Notes: generated by a model not told the origin, from the letters alone. Shown: positions 41,927 through 53,751, numbered from the stretch's first letter. The stretch: DNA of 64,000 bases from Gordonia humi (GCF_014197435.1 NZ_JACIFP010000001.1:3410001-3474000); one strand, 5' to 3'. A program made the numbers and translations.

Positions 41927-43027
41927 ATGCGCGCAGCTGTACTGGACGAGGTGGGCGGGACCCCGACGATCACCGAGGTCGGCACGAGCGACCTGCGCGC
42001 GGGCGAGGTCTTGATCGCCGTGCGCGGCGTCGGGATCTGCCACACCGACCTCACCGTGATCGACGGCGCTCTCCCCCAACGCACCCCGCTGGTCCTCGGC
42101 CACGAGGGTGCGGGCGTCGTCGAGGCGGTCGGCCCCGGAGTCACCGAGCGTGTCGTCGGCGATCACGTGATCTGCAGCTTCGACTCGTGCGGCGCGTGCG
42201 ATCGCTGCCTCACCGGAGAGCCCGCCTACTGCCGACGGTTCCAGGAGTACAACTACGCGGGCGCACGGCCGGACGGCTCCACCACCCTGTTCCGGGACGG
42301 ACGGCCGCTGCACGGCAGTTGGTTCGGCCAGTCGACGTGGGCGACACACGCCGTCGCGAGCGTACGCAACACGGTGTCCGTCGACCGGTCGTTGCCCATC
42401 GAGACCTTCGGTCCCCTGGGCTGCGGTCTGTTGACCGGCGCGGGCGCCGTGCTGAACGTGCACGCACCGTCGCCCGGTGAGAGCTACGGGGTGTGGGGGC
42501 TCGGTTCGGTGGGCCTGGCCGCGATCATGGCCGCGAAGGCGTCCGGGTGCACGACGATCGTCGGCGTCGACCCGAATCCGGCCCGCCGCGATCTCGCGCG
42601 GGAGCTGGGCGCCACCGCCGCGTACGAGCCTGCCGACGATCTCGCCAAGACTCTCGTCCGGGAGACCGGCGGCCTCGACTACACGCTCGACACGGTCGGC
42701 ACCGGTCCGGTGATCGGGGCCGCGATGATGTCGCTCGCCTCGCCCGGATCGTGTGTCACCGTCGGGTTCCGCGGGCCGCGCAATCGGATCGAAGTGGAGC
42801 AGGGCCACCTCCTGCAGGGGCGTACGCTGCGCGGGGTCATCGAGGGCGACGCCGATCCGCACGAGCTGATCCCCCGACTGGTGCGGATGTGGTCGGCGGG
42901 CGAGTTCCCGTTCGATCGACTCGTCACCACCTATCCCTTCGACGACATCGCGGCCGCGATCGCCGACTTCCGCGCGGGCGCGGTGATCAAACCGGTGCTC
43001 GTGCCTGCGGTAGCGTCGCACGAGTGA
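41927..43027 (+). CDS. zinc-containing alcohol dehydrogenase (MDR superfamily)
   Basis: 366-residue medium-chain dehydrogenase. Catalytic zinc ligands: Cys in VGICHTD and His in GHEGAGVVEAVG (~residues 38 and 60). Structural zinc: CGACDRCLTGEPAYC (C-x2-C-x2-C-x7-C). Rossmann motif GLGSVGLAA (~residue 190) followed by VGVDPNPARR, the aspartate pointing to NAD+. It is closest in look to the aryl/benzyl alcohol and S-mycothiol-type class III MDR enzymes; substrate not determined. GAGAGG ribosome site before the ATG. The downstream flavoprotein GTG overlaps its stop. Confidence 0.9.
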   Translation: MRAAVLDEVGGTPTITEVGTSDLRAGEVLIAVRGVGICHTDLTVIDGALPQRTPLVLGHEGAGVVEAVGPGVTERVVGDHVICSFDSCGACDRCLTGEPAYCRRFQEYNYAGARPDGSTTLFRDGRPLHGSWFGQSTWATHAVASVRNTVSVDRSLPIETFGPLGCGLLTGAGAVLNVHAPSPGESYGVWGLGSVGLAAIMAAKASGCTTIVGVDPNPARRDLARELGATAAYEPADDLAKTLVRETGGLDYTLDTVGTGPVIGAAMMSLASPGSCVTVGFRGPRNRIEVEQGHLLQGRTLRGVIEGDADPHELIPRLVRMWSAGEFPFDRLVTTYPFDDIAAAIADFRAGAVIKPVLVPAVASHE

Positions 43028-44115
43028 CCGCTCTCCCCGATCTCGCCGTGGTCGGAGCCGGCCCGGCGGGCCGCGCACTGGCGCACCGCGCCGTCGCCGC
43101 CGGACTGCGCGTGGTGATCGTCGACCCGGCTCCCGACCGGGTCTGGTCGGCGACGTACGGGCTGTACACCGCCGATCTTCCGGGCTGGTTCGATCCGGCG
43201 GTGATCGCCGCCTCCGCACCGTCGGTCACGGTGTTCACCCCGGACGAGCGGGTGTTGCCGCACGGGTACGCCGTCCTGGACACCCCGGCACTGCAGCGCT
43301 CGTTGACGGTCGACGGCGCCCGGGTCGTCGTCGACTCCGCGGTCGCACTCACCGCCACGACGGTGACCCGCTCGGACGGAGCGCTCATCCGCGCCCGCCA
43401 CGTGGTGGACGCCCGCGGCGCCCGTACCGCCGAGCACCGCGACCGGCCGCGCCAGACCGCGGCAGGCGCCGTCATCGACTCCCCGGATCCGACGATGGTC
43501 CTGATGGACTGGCGCCGCGCACCCGACCGGTCGGCCGAGCGCGCACCGTCGTTCAGCTACCGGGTGGCCCTCGGCGACGGCCGACGACTGGTCGAGGAGA
43601 CGTGCCTGGCGGGTGCGCCGCCCGTCGACGTCGATGAGCTCGCCGCCCGCAACCTGGCCCGCGGCGGGTCGGCCGACGTCGACGAGGCCGTCGACTTCCC
43701 GCTGCTGACCGGTGCCGCTCCGTGGCGGCGCGGCCACGACGAGGCTCTGCGTGTCGGCGCCGCCGGCGGCCTGATGAACCCGGCCACCGGGTACAGCGTC
43801 GGACAGTCCCTGACCGTCGCCGACACCGTGGCCGCCGCGATCGCGGCCGGACGCGATCCGCACGCGGCCGTCTGGCCGCGATCGGCGCGGACCGCGTTCG
43901 GTCTGCGCGCGACCGGGCTCGGCGTGCTCCTGCGTCTGGACCCCGACGACCTCGTCTGCTTCTTCGACGCGTTCTTCCGCATCGATCCGACTCTGCAGCG
44001 TCGATATCTCACCGCGCATGCCGACGCCCACGGCGTCGTACGGGCCATGGGCTCGGTGTTCGCGCGGCTGCCGATGCGCCTGCGCGCGACGGTGGCGGCG
44101 GCGACGGTCTACTGA
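43024..44115 (+). CDS. lycopene-cyclase-family flavoprotein (CrtL/CrtY-like)
   Basis: 363-residue protein. It begins with DLAVVGAGPAGRALAHRA, a dinucleotide-binding motif, and the conserved VWSATYGLYTADLPGWF region and PYGYAVLDTPALQRSL-like HGYAVLDTPALQRSL, typical of lycopene beta-cyclases. VLMDWRR and TGYSVGQSL also fit the family. It would cyclise lycopene ends to make beta-carotene-type pigments. No other carotenoid gene is in the window, so a stand-alone cyclase or a divergent oxidoreductase are both possible. GTG 43024 overlaps the dehydrogenase stop. Its last seven bases overlap the convergent lipoprotein gene. Confidence 0.78.
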   Translation: MTALPDLAVVGAGPAGRALAHRAVAAGLRVVIVDPAPDRVWSATYGLYTADLPGWFDPAVIAASAPSVTVFTPDERVLPHGYAVLDTPALQRSLTVDGARVVVDSAVALTATTVTRSDGALIRARHVVDARGARTAEHRDRPRQTAAGAVIDSPDPTMVLMDWRRAPDRSAERAPSFSYRVALGDGRRLVEETCLAGAPPVDVDELAARNLARGGSADVDEAVDFPLLTGAAPWRRGHDEALRVGAAGGLMNPATGYSVGQSLTVADTVAAAIAAGRDPHAAVWPRSARTAFGLRATGLGVLLRLDPDDLVCFFDAFFRIDPTLQRRYLTAHADAHGVVRAMGSVFARLPMRLRATVAAATVY

Positions 44116-45239
44116 TCGAGCTTCGTCAGGAATGTGTACTGGGCGGAGATCTTCTCCTGCGCGGTGGTGAGGTCCTCACCGTAGGCCTCGCCGACGTACG
44201 GTCCGACGGCGATGAAGCAGCCCGCGCCCTGGTCGACCGTGACGCAACGAGCGGTGCTCAAGTCCTGCGGGCTCGCCGCCGACCTCCCGGTCTGTCCCTT
44301 GGTGTCCTTCTCCAGGAAGTCGAGCCAGCCCTCGGCCTGCTCGTGACTTCCCGCCTTGTAGGCCTGTGTGTCGTTCCACGCGAACTGTTCGATACCGGCC
44401 TTCTTGAGCGCCTCGTAGGCGGCCGCCTGGTCGGAGTAGAACAGCGCGGCCGCGCGCTGGGAGTACACCGCGCCGTGCAGCGGCGCGGTCTGACCGTCGG
44501 GGTCGGCCACGGTCCCGGTGATGAGGTGGTCGGGGTCGGGGTCGCGGTCCTGCGACTCGGGGCCGGCCTCGTCGAGCAGCGCCTTCTGCTTCTCGTATGC
44601 GTCCTTGACGATCCGCTCGGCCCAGGAGCGGTCCGGGGACTGCGCCCACGTGTAGATCATCCGGGCGCCGACTGCGGTGAACGCGACCACGGTGTGCGTG
44701 CCGCGTTCCTCGTCGTGAATGACCACCGCGCCCGTCGGCATCCCCGGGACCGCGGCGAGACGATAGTGCGAGTACTCGGTCGGGCGGAGCATCAGATCGG
44801 AGAACTGCTTGGTGGCCGCGGTGGCCGCCGTCGGCGACGAGAACGCGTAGACCGCATGGTTGAAGCCGATGTCGGTGTCCGTCTCGTTACCGCTCGACAG
44901 CGTGAATCCGTACTGGAAGTCGCGCATCACCGGCAGATCGGCCGAATCCGGAACGATCACGGCGCTGTTGCGCGGGACGGCGAGCGCTTGAGTCGGCATC
45001 TTCCCGTCGTCGAGCTTCGGATCGAGGTCGTGCGCGAAAATCATGTGCTCGGCGAGCCGCACACCCCTGAGCTTCCCCCAACTGGCGTCGGTGGTGGCTT
45101 CGGGAAGAGGCGACGACTGCATCCGGCCGTATTCGCCGGTGAGCAGTTGCACGGGGCCGCGGGTCGCCGTGCCGTCGACGGTGCAGCCCGCCAGAACGCA
45201 CGCGAGTGCCGCCGCGACGGCGACGAATGACTTACGCAT
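44109..45239 (-). CDS. lipoprotein of unknown function (DUF7373-like)
   Basis: 376-residue lipoprotein. Signal MRKSFVAVAAALACVLAGC gives lipobox LAGC with the acylated cysteine at residue 19. The mature protein has two similar-looking halves with FNHAVYAFSSPTAATAATKQF and SQRAAALFYSDQAAAYEALK, suggesting an internal duplication, and two or three cysteines near the C-terminus (ARCVTVDQGAGCFIAVGPYVGEAY) that could form a disulfide. Proteins of this kind are common in Gordonia, Nocardia and relatives; role unknown. Longer upstream reading overlaps the thioredoxin gene region and was not used. Confidence 0.82.
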   Translation of the reverse strand: MRKSFVAVAAALACVLAGCTVDGTATRGPVQLLTGEYGRMQSSPLPEATTDASWGKLRGVRLAEHMIFAHDLDPKLDDGKMPTQALAVPRNSAVIVPDSADLPVMRDFQYGFTLSSGNETDTDIGFNHAVYAFSSPTAATAATKQFSDLMLRPTEYSHYRLAAVPGMPTGAVVIHDEERGTHTVVAFTAVGARMIYTWAQSPDRSWAERIVKDAYEKQKALLDEAGPESQDRDPDPDHLITGTVADPDGQTAPLHGAVYSQRAAALFYSDQAAAYEALKKAGIEQFAWNDTQAYKAGSHEQAEGWLDFLEKDTKGQTGRSAASPQDLSTARCVTVDQGAGCFIAVGPYVGEAYGEDLTTAQEKISAQYTFLTKLDQ

Positions 45240-45319
45240 GCACGTGATACTAGCCAGTCGGCGTCGATCTCCACTCGTCCGAATGACGCGTGTCCGCGGG
45301 CTCGCCGCCCGGCGCGGAA

Positions 45320-45679
45320 CTACTCGGCCTGGCCGCTCTCGCGCAGCGCCTTCTCGACGTCGAGTTCCTTGAGCTGCCCGATGAGGGAGTCGAGCGCCTG
45401 CGGTGGGAGCGCACCCGCCTCGTTGAACACCAGGTGACCGCCCTTGAACGCCATGATGGTCGGGATGGAGCGGATCTGCGCGGCGCCGGCGAGCTGCTGC
45501 TCGGCCTCGGTGTCGACCTTGCCGAAGACGACGTCGTCGTGCTTCTCCGATGCGGCCGAATAGGTGGGAGCGAACTGCTTGCAGGGTCCGCACCACTCGG
45601 CCCAGAAGTCGACGAGGACGATCTCGTTGTCGAGGACGGTCTGCTCGAAGTCGCTGCCGGTCAAATCAATGGTTGCCAT
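45320..45679 (-). CDS. thioredoxin
   Basis: 119-residue thioredoxin similar to TrxB1 (Rv1471). Active site FWAEWCGPCKQFAP (WCGPC) and the cis-proline region IRSIPTIMAFKGG are intact; the C-terminus has an acidic-basic helix. Dithiol-disulfide reductant in the cytosol. ATG 45679 overlaps the 3' end of the flavoprotein gene by 14 bases, so translation is probably coupled; a TTG at 45691 is a weaker alternative start. Confidence 0.93.
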   Translation of the reverse strand: MATIDLTGSDFEQTVLDNEIVLVDFWAEWCGPCKQFAPTYSAASEKHDDVVFGKVDTEAEQQLAGAAQIRSIPTIMAFKGGHLVFNEAGALPPQALDSLIGQLKELDVEKALRESGQAE

Positions 45680-46697
45680 GTGGGTATTCAACAGGACGTG
45701 ACGGGACCGTATTCCGCGGCGCCCGATCCGGCTCGGCGAGGCGGTCGCGGACGTCGTCGGCGAGCAGATCGGCGTTCACCGCCGCGCCGACGGCGACACC
45801 CGATCCGGCCGACGACGCCACCATGGCGGCGAGATCGACGGCGTTGCCGACCGCCCACACGCCCTCGATCGGGGTCGCACCGCCGGGACCGGACGGAACG
45901 AACCGGCCCATCGGGTGATCGGCCAGCTCGCCGCCGAGCCGTTCGTAGAGGTCGCCGCGGGCCACCATCCTTGGTCCGACGACCACGGCGTCCACATCGT
46001 GCGTGCGGTCGGTCAGCACCACCGATCGCACCTGGATCCCGTCCATCTGGAGCCGTAACACCCGACCGTCGACGATCGTCACACCCATCACGGCCAGTTC
46101 GGCGCGCTGAGCGTCGTCGACGTCGACGCCGTCGGTGAACAACGTGGTCTGGGGCGAGAGTCGGGAGAACAGAAGCGACTGGTGCACGGCCTGCGGCGCC
46201 ACCGATGCGATGACGCCGATCCGCTGTCCGCGCACTTCGTATCCGTGACAGTACGGGCAGTGCAGCACGCTGTGCCCCCATCCGTCGCGGACGCCGTCGA
46301 TCGCGGGCAGCTCGTCCGTCAGGCCGGTGGCCAGCACCAGTCGGCGCGCCCTGACGCTCGAGCCGTGTTCGAGGTCGACGACGAATCCGCCGCCGTCCCG
46401 TCGCGCGTCGACCGCGCGGGTGTCGGCGAACGCGACGCCGTATCCGGCCGCCTCGCGCCGCCCGTCGGCGAGCAGTGCGGCGGGCGCGATCCCCTCGCGC
46501 CCCAGCACGTTGTGCGCGGCGTCGGACGGCAGGTTCCGTTGCTGCCCGGCGTCGACGAGGAGGACCGAGCGCAGGGATCGTCCGAGGGCCACGGCGGCGG
46601 CGAGTCCGCCCGGACCGCCGCCGACGATGACGACGTCGTAGTCGGTCGCGGTGTCGTAGTCGGTCGCGGTGATGTCTGCTGATGTGCTCATGGTCAT
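45666..46697 (-). CDS. thioredoxin-reductase-like FAD/NAD(P) oxidoreductase
   Basis: 343-residue pyridine-nucleotide flavoprotein. Residues ~18-40 contain VVIVGGGPGGLAAAVALGR (FAD). A CxxC is present in VLHCPYCHGYEVRG (~residue 143), at the redox-active site of thioredoxin reductases, but the NADP motif after it is weakly conserved (IGVIASVAP) and lacks a typical GxGxxA. Late GVWAVGNAVD is the second FAD motif. Overlaps the thioredoxin gene, so it may reduce it or a related thiol. A perfect 18-bp tandem duplication (46635-46670) encodes ATDYDT/ATDYDV at residues ~10-20. ATG 46691 is an alternative start; no ribosome site is seen, suggesting a leaderless message. Confidence 0.85.
   Translation of the reverse strand: MTMSTSADITATDYDTATDYDVVIVGGGPGGLAAAVALGRSLRSVLLVDAGQQRNLPSDAAHNVLGREGIAPAALLADGRREAAGYGVAFADTRAVDARRDGGGFVVDLEHGSSVRARRLVLATGLTDELPAIDGVRDGWGHSVLHCPYCHGYEVRGQRIGVIASVAPQAVHQSLLFSRLSPQTTLFTDGVDVDDAQRAELAVMGVTIVDGRVLRLQMDGIQVRSVVLTDRTHDVDAVVVGPRMVARGDLYERLGGELADHPMGRFVPSGPGGATPIEGVWAVGNAVDLAAMVASSAGSGVAVGAAVNADLLADDVRDRLAEPDRAPRNTVPSRPVEYPHGNH
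46635..46670. repeat. perfect 18-bp tandem duplication within the reductase gene
   Basis: GTCGTAGTCGGTCGCGGT repeated exactly at 46635-46652 and 46653-46670, in frame, doubling six residues before the flavin motif. Confidence 0.9.
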
Positions 46698-46732
46698 CGA
46701 CGCTAATCGCATATTGCGCCGACGGCATACAC

Positions 46733-46751
46733 TCTTGCCTATGACGCAAGA
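46733..46751. promoter_or_regulatory. inverted repeat over the regulator start codon
   Basis: TCTTGC-N7-GCAAGA, perfect six-base arms centred on the ATG at 46741. A -10-like TACACT (46728-46733) lies just upstream. It is a plausible operator for the HTH-cupin protein, covering its own start and within 40 bases of the divergent reductase start. Confidence 0.5.
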
Positions 46752-47316
46752 ACCTGTGGATTCAGACGTGGACGCTCTGGTCCGGCACCGGATTCGCGGC
46801 CTTCGGGTGGCGCAGGGGTGGACGCTCGACGCGTTGGCCAAGCGCTGCCATATGAGTCCGTCGACGCTGTCGAGGATAGAGACGGGGCACCGTCGGGTGG
46901 CCCTGGATCAGTTGGTGCCGATCGCGAAGGTGCTCGGCACCACACTCGATCAGCTGGTGGAGCCCGTCGGCGACGACGACGTCGTGATCCGTCCCGAGCC
47001 CGATCAGCGACCGGGCACCACGACGTGGTTGCTCTCGCGCGATCGCGCGGAGAACGGCCAGGTGGTGGCCAAGATGCGGCTGACGCCGACGCCCGGCGCC
47101 CCGGTCGAGCAGCGAGTGCATCCCGGCCACGACTGGTTCACCGTCCTGTCCGGCACGGTGCGCCTGCATCTCGGTGACCGCGTGATCGACGTCCAGGCCG
47201 GCGAGGCCGCCGAGTTCGACACCATGACGCCGCACTACTTCACCGCCTACCGCAGGGTCGCCGAGATCCTGACCATCTTCGACCGCGACGGCCAGAAGGC
47301 GCACCTGCACGAGTGA
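46741..47316 (+). CDS. HTH (XRE-type) regulator with cupin domain
   Basis: 191-residue transcription factor. Residues ~18-70 are an XRE-type HTH (IRGLRVAQGWTLDALAKRCHMSPSTLSRIETGHRRVALDQLVPIAKVLG). Residues ~85-185 are a single-domain cupin (GHDWFTVLSGTVRLHLGDRVIDVQAGEAAEFDTMTPH) with the conserved histidines and glutamate arrangement for a small ligand or metal. Divergent from the thioredoxin-reductase-like gene with 43 bases between starts, so it most likely regulates that gene and itself. Upstream in-frame codons to 46669 overlap the divergent gene. Confidence 0.9.
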   Translation: MTQEPVDSDVDALVRHRIRGLRVAQGWTLDALAKRCHMSPSTLSRIETGHRRVALDQLVPIAKVLGTTLDQLVEPVGDDDVVIRPEPDQRPGTTTWLLSRDRAENGQVVAKMRLTPTPGAPVEQRVHPGHDWFTVLSGTVRLHLGDRVIDVQAGEAAEFDTMTPHYFTAYRRVAEILTIFDRDGQKAHLHE

Positions 47317-47329
47317 CGGCGGGGACGGG

Positions 47330-47664
47330 CTAGACCGTGAATCCCAGCGCCCGCAGCTGCTCGCGGCCGTCGTCGGTGATCTTCTCCGGTCCCCACGCCG
47401 GGATCCAGACCCAATTGATCTCCATATCGGTGCAGAGTCCGCTGTTGACGAGGACGCCGCGGGTCTGATCTTCGATGACGTCGGTCAGCGGGCAGGCCGG
47501 CGAGGTCAGCGTCATGTCGATCTTGACGGCGGCGTCCTCGTTGACCTCCAGTCCGTAGACGAGGCCGAGGTCGACGACGTTGATGCCGAGCTCCGGGTCG
47601 ACGACGTCGCGCATGGCCTCTTCGACGTCGTCGACGGAGGGCAGCGAGGTGGATACGGGTTCGG

Positions 47665-47668
<4 letters not shown>
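47330..47668 (-). CDS. sufT: MIP18-family Fe-S assembly protein SufT
   Basis: 112-residue DUF59/MIP18-domain protein (Rv1466-like), last gene of the SUF operon. Conserved motif DPELGINVVDLGLVYGLEV near residues 22-40 and the reactive cysteine in TSPACPLTD (~residue 64). Helps insert or mature Fe-S clusters in client proteins. ATG 47668 overlaps the SufU stop (ATGA). Confidence 0.94.
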
Positions 47669-50176
<2,508 letters not shown>

Positions 50177-50209
50177 CGGAAGTGTTGTTCCTTCGTATCG
50201 GTGAGAGTG

Positions 50210-51415
50210 TCAGGCGCCCGCGGTCTCGAGTTCGGCCTCGATGGCCGCCTCGAGTCGTTCACGGAGCTCGGGCACGGAGATCTTGGCCAGGACCTCGCCG
50301 AAGAAGCCGCGGATCACCAGGCGGCGGGCGACGTCCTCGGGGATGCCGCGCGAGCACAGGTAGAACAGCTGCTCGTCGTCGAAGCGACCGGTGGCGCTGG
50401 CGTGGCCCGCTCCGACGATCTCGCCGGTCTCGATCTCCAGGTTCGGCACCGAGTCGGCGCGCGCGTTGTCGGTGAGCACCAGGTTGCGGTTGAGCTCGTA
50501 GGTGTCGGTGCCCTCGGCCTCCGGACGGATCAGCACGTCGCCGATCCACACCGTGTGCGCCTCGCCGCGCTTGTCACCGGAGGTGTCGCCCTGCAGGGCG
50601 CCCTTGTAGGTGACGTGCGAACGGCAGTGCGGCGCCGAGTGGTCGACGAGCAGACGCTGCTCCAGGTGCTGACCCGCGTCGGCGAAGTACAGACCCCACA
50701 TCTCGGCGTCTCCGCCGGGCCCCCGGTACTGCACGTGCGGGGACAGGCGGACCAGGTCGCCGCCGAGGCTCACCGCGAAGTGGCGGATCGCCGCATCGCG
50801 TCCCACGGACACGTGGTGCGCGGTGACGTGGACGGCGTCGTCGGCCCAGTCGTGGACGTTGACGACGGTCAGGTGCGAGCGGTCGCCGACGACGAACTCC
50901 ACGTTCTCGCCGATCGTGCCGCTGCCGCGCTGGTCGAGGACCACGACGGCCTTGCTGAACGGCTCAGTGCGGATCTGCAGGTGCGTGTAGGCGACCTCGC
51001 CCTCGCCGGGACCGTCGAGGGTCACGGTGATCGGGTCGGCGATCTGCGCGTCGCGGGCGACGGTCAGGATCCGGGCCTTGTCGAACGACGAGAAGGCCTG
51101 GGCCGCGATGCGGTCGAACGGCACACCGCCCTGTCCCAGTCGTTCGTCGCCGCGCTCGACCAGTTCGACGCTCACACCGTCGGTGACACCGTCGAACTCG
51201 TAGTCGACGACCGCAGTGGACGGAGCGGTCCCGTTGTGCAGGCCGCGAAGACGACGGAACGGGGTGAACCGCCACGCCTCCTCGCGCGAGCCGGGCACCT
51301 CGAACGCCTCGACGTCGAACGCACTGAACAGCTCGCCCTTGTTGACTGTCACGCCGGACCCGCTCGCGGGGCTCCCCGCGTCGACGACGTCCTTGGCAGC
51401 GGTGGTGTCCGCCAT
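50210..51415 (-). CDS. sufD: SufD Fe-S assembly protein
   Basis: 401-residue beta-helix protein (Rv1462-like). Typical segments: EEAWRFTPFRRLRG near the start, a central strand-rich core (HYVTYKGAL-like SHVTYKGALQGDTSG), and the SufC-binding C-terminus with GHASATGRFDDEQLFYLCSRGIPEDVARRLVIRGFF. Forms the SufBCD scaffold. ATG 51415 shares one base with the SufB stop. Confidence 0.96.
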   Translation of the reverse strand: MADTTAAKDVVDAGSPASGSGVTVNKGELFSAFDVEAFEVPGSREEAWRFTPFRRLRGLHNGTAPSTAVVDYEFDGVTDGVSVELVERGDERLGQGGVPFDRIAAQAFSSFDKARILTVARDAQIADPITVTLDGPGEGEVAYTHLQIRTEPFSKAVVVLDQRGSGTIGENVEFVVGDRSHLTVVNVHDWADDAVHVTAHHVSVGRDAAIRHFAVSLGGDLVRLSPHVQYRGPGGDAEMWGLYFADAGQHLEQRLLVDHSAPHCRSHVTYKGALQGDTSGDKRGEAHTVWIGDVLIRPEAEGTDTYELNRNLVLTDNARADSVPNLEIETGEIVGAGHASATGRFDDEQLFYLCSRGIPEDVARRLVIRGFFGEVLAKISVPELRERLEAAIEAELETAGA

Positions 51416-52851
51416 CAGCCGACCGATCCTTCCATCTGCAGTTCGATGAGCCGGTTGAGTTCGAGCGCGTACTCCATCGGCAGCTCCTTGGCGATCGGCT
51501 CGACGAAGCCGCGCACCACCATGGCCATGGCCTCCTCTTCGGTGAGGCCGCGGCTCATCAGGTAGAACAACTGGTCGTCGCTGACCTTGGAGACCGTCGC
51601 CTCGTGGCCCATCGTGACGTCGTCCTCGCGGATGTCGACGTACGGATAGGTGTCGCTGCGGCTGATCTGGTCGACGAGCAGCGCATCGCACTGCACCGTC
51701 GAACGGCTGCCGTGCGCGCCCGGGTTGACCTTGATCAGACCGCGATACGACGAGCGGCCGCCGCCGCGCGCCACCGACTTGGAGACGATGTTGCTCGAGG
51801 TGTGCGGCGCCAGGTGCACCATCTTGGAGCCGGTGTCCTGGTGCTGGCCCTCGCCCGCGAACGCGACCGAGAGGACCTCGCCCTTGGCGTGCTCTCCGGT
51901 GAGCCACACGGCCGGGTACTTCATGGTGACCTTGGAGCCGATGTTGCCGTCGACCCACTCCATGGTGGCGCCCGCTTCGGCCTTGGCACGCTTGGTGACC
52001 AGGTTGTAGACGTTGTTCGACCAGTTCTGAATGGTCGTGTAGCGGCAGCGGCCGCCCTTCTTCACGATGATCTCGACCACCGCGGAGTGCAGCGAGTCGG
52101 ACTTGTAGATCGGTGCGGTGCAGCCCTCGACGTAGTGGACGTACGCGTCCTCGTCGACGATGATCAGGGTCCGCTCGAACTGCCCCATGTTCTCGGTGTT
52201 GATGCGGAAGTACGCCTGCAGCGGGATGTCGACGTGCACGCCCGGCGGGACGTAGATGAACGAACCGCCCGACCAGACGGCCGAGTTCAGCGACGAGAAC
52301 TTGTTGTCGCCCGCGGGGATGACGCTGCCGAAGTACTCCTCGAAGATCTCCGGGTGCTCGCGCAGACCGCTGTCGGTGTCGAGGAAGATGACGCCCTTCT
52401 CCTCCAGGTCCTCACGGATCTGGTGGTAGACGACCTCCGACTCGTACTGCGCGGCGACACCGGCGACGAGACGCTGCTTCTCCGCCTCGGGGATGCCGAG
52501 CTTGTCGTAGGTGTTCTTGATGTCCTCGGGAAGCTCTTCCCAGCTCTCGGCCTGCTTCTCGGTGGAGCGCACGAAGTACTTGATGTTGTCGAAGTCGATG
52601 CCCGACAGGTCGCCGCCCCAACTCGGCATCGGCTGCCGATCGAAGATGCGCAGTGCCTTGAGCCGCTGTTCGAGCATCCACTCGGGCTCGTTCTTCTTGG
52701 CCGAGATGTCGCGGACGACATCCTCGGACAGGCCGCGCTTGGCGGACGCGCCTGCATCGTCGCTGTCGGACCAGCCGTAGCCGTAGCGGTCGAAGGAAGC
52801 GATGGTCTCTTCCTGGGACAGCTGCGGAGTGGCGGGATCGGTGACCGTCAT
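51415..52851 (-). CDS. sufB: SufB Fe-S assembly scaffold protein
   Basis: 478-residue cluster-assembly core (Rv1461-like). Seen: SIDFDN-like [35 protein letters not shown] (conserved cysteine), [17 protein letters not shown], and the C-terminal [28 protein letters not shown] that contacts SufC. The M. tuberculosis gene is split by an intein; this one is continuous, with no intein. ATG 52851 overlaps the SufR stop (ATGA). Confidence 0.97.
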   Translation of the reverse strand: MTVTDPATPQLSQEETIASFDRYGYGWSDSDDAGASAKRGLSEDVVRDISAKKNEPEWMLEQRLKALRIFDRQPMPSWGGDLSGIDFDNIKYFVRSTEKQAESWEELPEDIKNTYDKLGIPEAEKQRLVAGVAAQYESEVVYHQIREDLEEKGVIFLDTDSGLREHPEIFEEYFGSVIPAGDNKFSSLNSAVWSGGSFIYVPPGVHVDIPLQAYFRINTENMGQFERTLIIVDEDAYVHYVEGCTAPIYKSDSLHSAVVEIIVKKGGRCRYTTIQNWSNNVYNLVTKRAKAEAGATMEWVDGNIGSKVTMKYPAVWLTGEHAKGEVLSVAFAGEGQHQDTGSKMVHLAPHTSSNIVSKSVARGGGRSSYRGLIKVNPGAHGSRSTVQCDALLVDQISRSDTYPYVDIREDDVTMGHEATVSKVSDDQLFYLMSRGLTEEEAMAMVVRGFVEPIAKELPMEYALELNRLIELQMEGSVG

Positions 52852-53621
52852 CGGGGGACCTTTCCATCGGGGGTGTCGGCGACGGCGGGCTGCGGCGTCG
52901 CCTTCTTCTCGAGCTCGGTGCCTGATTCGTGCGACGCGGGACGCGCCGAAACGACCGGGACATGGGTGCTGCACACGCAGTCGCCGTTGGCGATCGTGGC
53001 GAGCCGTTGCACATGCGTGCCGAGGAGTTCGGTGAACACCGCGGTCTCGGCTTCGCACAGTTCGGGGAACTCGGCGGCGACGTGAGCCACCGGGCAGTGG
53101 TGCTGGCACATCTGGACGCCCGCACCGACTTCGCGGATGTCGGCCGAGTAGCCGGCACCGGTGAGCGCGTTCGCGATCTGCTCCACGGTCGCGATGACCG
53201 ATCCGGACTGCGCGACCGGTTCCACGTCGGCGACGAGTCCGGAGACGCGCTCACGAGCGAACTTCTCGACAGCGGCCTGTCCGGCGACGTCGCGCAGCGA
53301 CCGGATCGCCGCACCGGCGAGATCGTCGTACGCGTGTCGGAGCTTGCCGCGGCCGGCCGGAGTCAACTGGAACCATTTGGCGGGGCGGCCGCGGCCGCCC
53401 TTGTGGAAACCGGCGGGAGCCAGTTCGACGTCGCCGCCGTCGGTGAGGTTGTCGAGGTGACGTCGGACGCCCGCCGGGCTGATGCCCAGCCGTTCGGCGA
53501 TGTCGCTCGCCGTCATCGGCCCCTCGTCGACCAGCAACGACACGACGGCGGCCCGAGTCTGGCCGTCGGGGCCAGACCCTTCCGCATGCTGTTGCCACAG
53601 CAGCCGTTTCGAATCGGTCAT
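52848..53621 (-). CDS. sufR: SufR, Fe-S-sensing repressor of the suf operon
   Basis: 257-residue regulator (Rv1460-like), first gene of the suf operon. Winged [35 protein letters not shown] (~residues 24-60), then a wing [10 protein letters not shown]. Cysteines likely to bind the [4Fe-4S] cluster: [19 protein letters not shown] and CVCSTH. In M. tuberculosis and cyanobacteria SufR represses suf when the cluster is present. ATG 53621 was chosen; a GTG at 53630 falls inside the dyad upstream. Confidence 0.94.
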   Translation of the reverse strand: MTDSKRLLWQQHAEGSGPDGQTRAAVVSLLVDEGPMTASDIAERLGISPAGVRRHLDNLTDGGDVELAPAGFHKGGRGRPAKWFQLTPAGRGKLRHAYDDLAGAAIRSLRDVAGQAAVEKFARERVSGLVADVEPVAQSGSVIATVEQIANALTGAGYSADIREVGAGVQMCQHHCPVAHVAAEFPELCEAETAVFTELLGTHVQRLATIANGDCVCSTHVPVVSARPASHESGTELEKKATPQPAVADTPDGKVPR

Positions 53622-53626
53622 GCTTT

Positions 53627-53643
53627 TCACAACACAAGTGTGA
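53627..53643. promoter_or_regulatory. candidate SufR operator
   Basis: TCACA-N7-TGTGA (53627-53643), also containing ACAC-AA-GTGT, directly before the sufR start and between it and the divergent mptB gene. Position and symmetry fit autoregulation by SufR; the exact consensus was not checked. Confidence 0.6.
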
Positions 53644-53751
53644 CGTAATTGATTCCACGGTTCCAGCAAGGGTGACCTAAGCGGCAGTCGCCCGCGGGCC
53701 CCTCCCGCGCGGGGTGCGCCCGCGGGCTGCCGGGACCGCTAGAGTGCTCGT

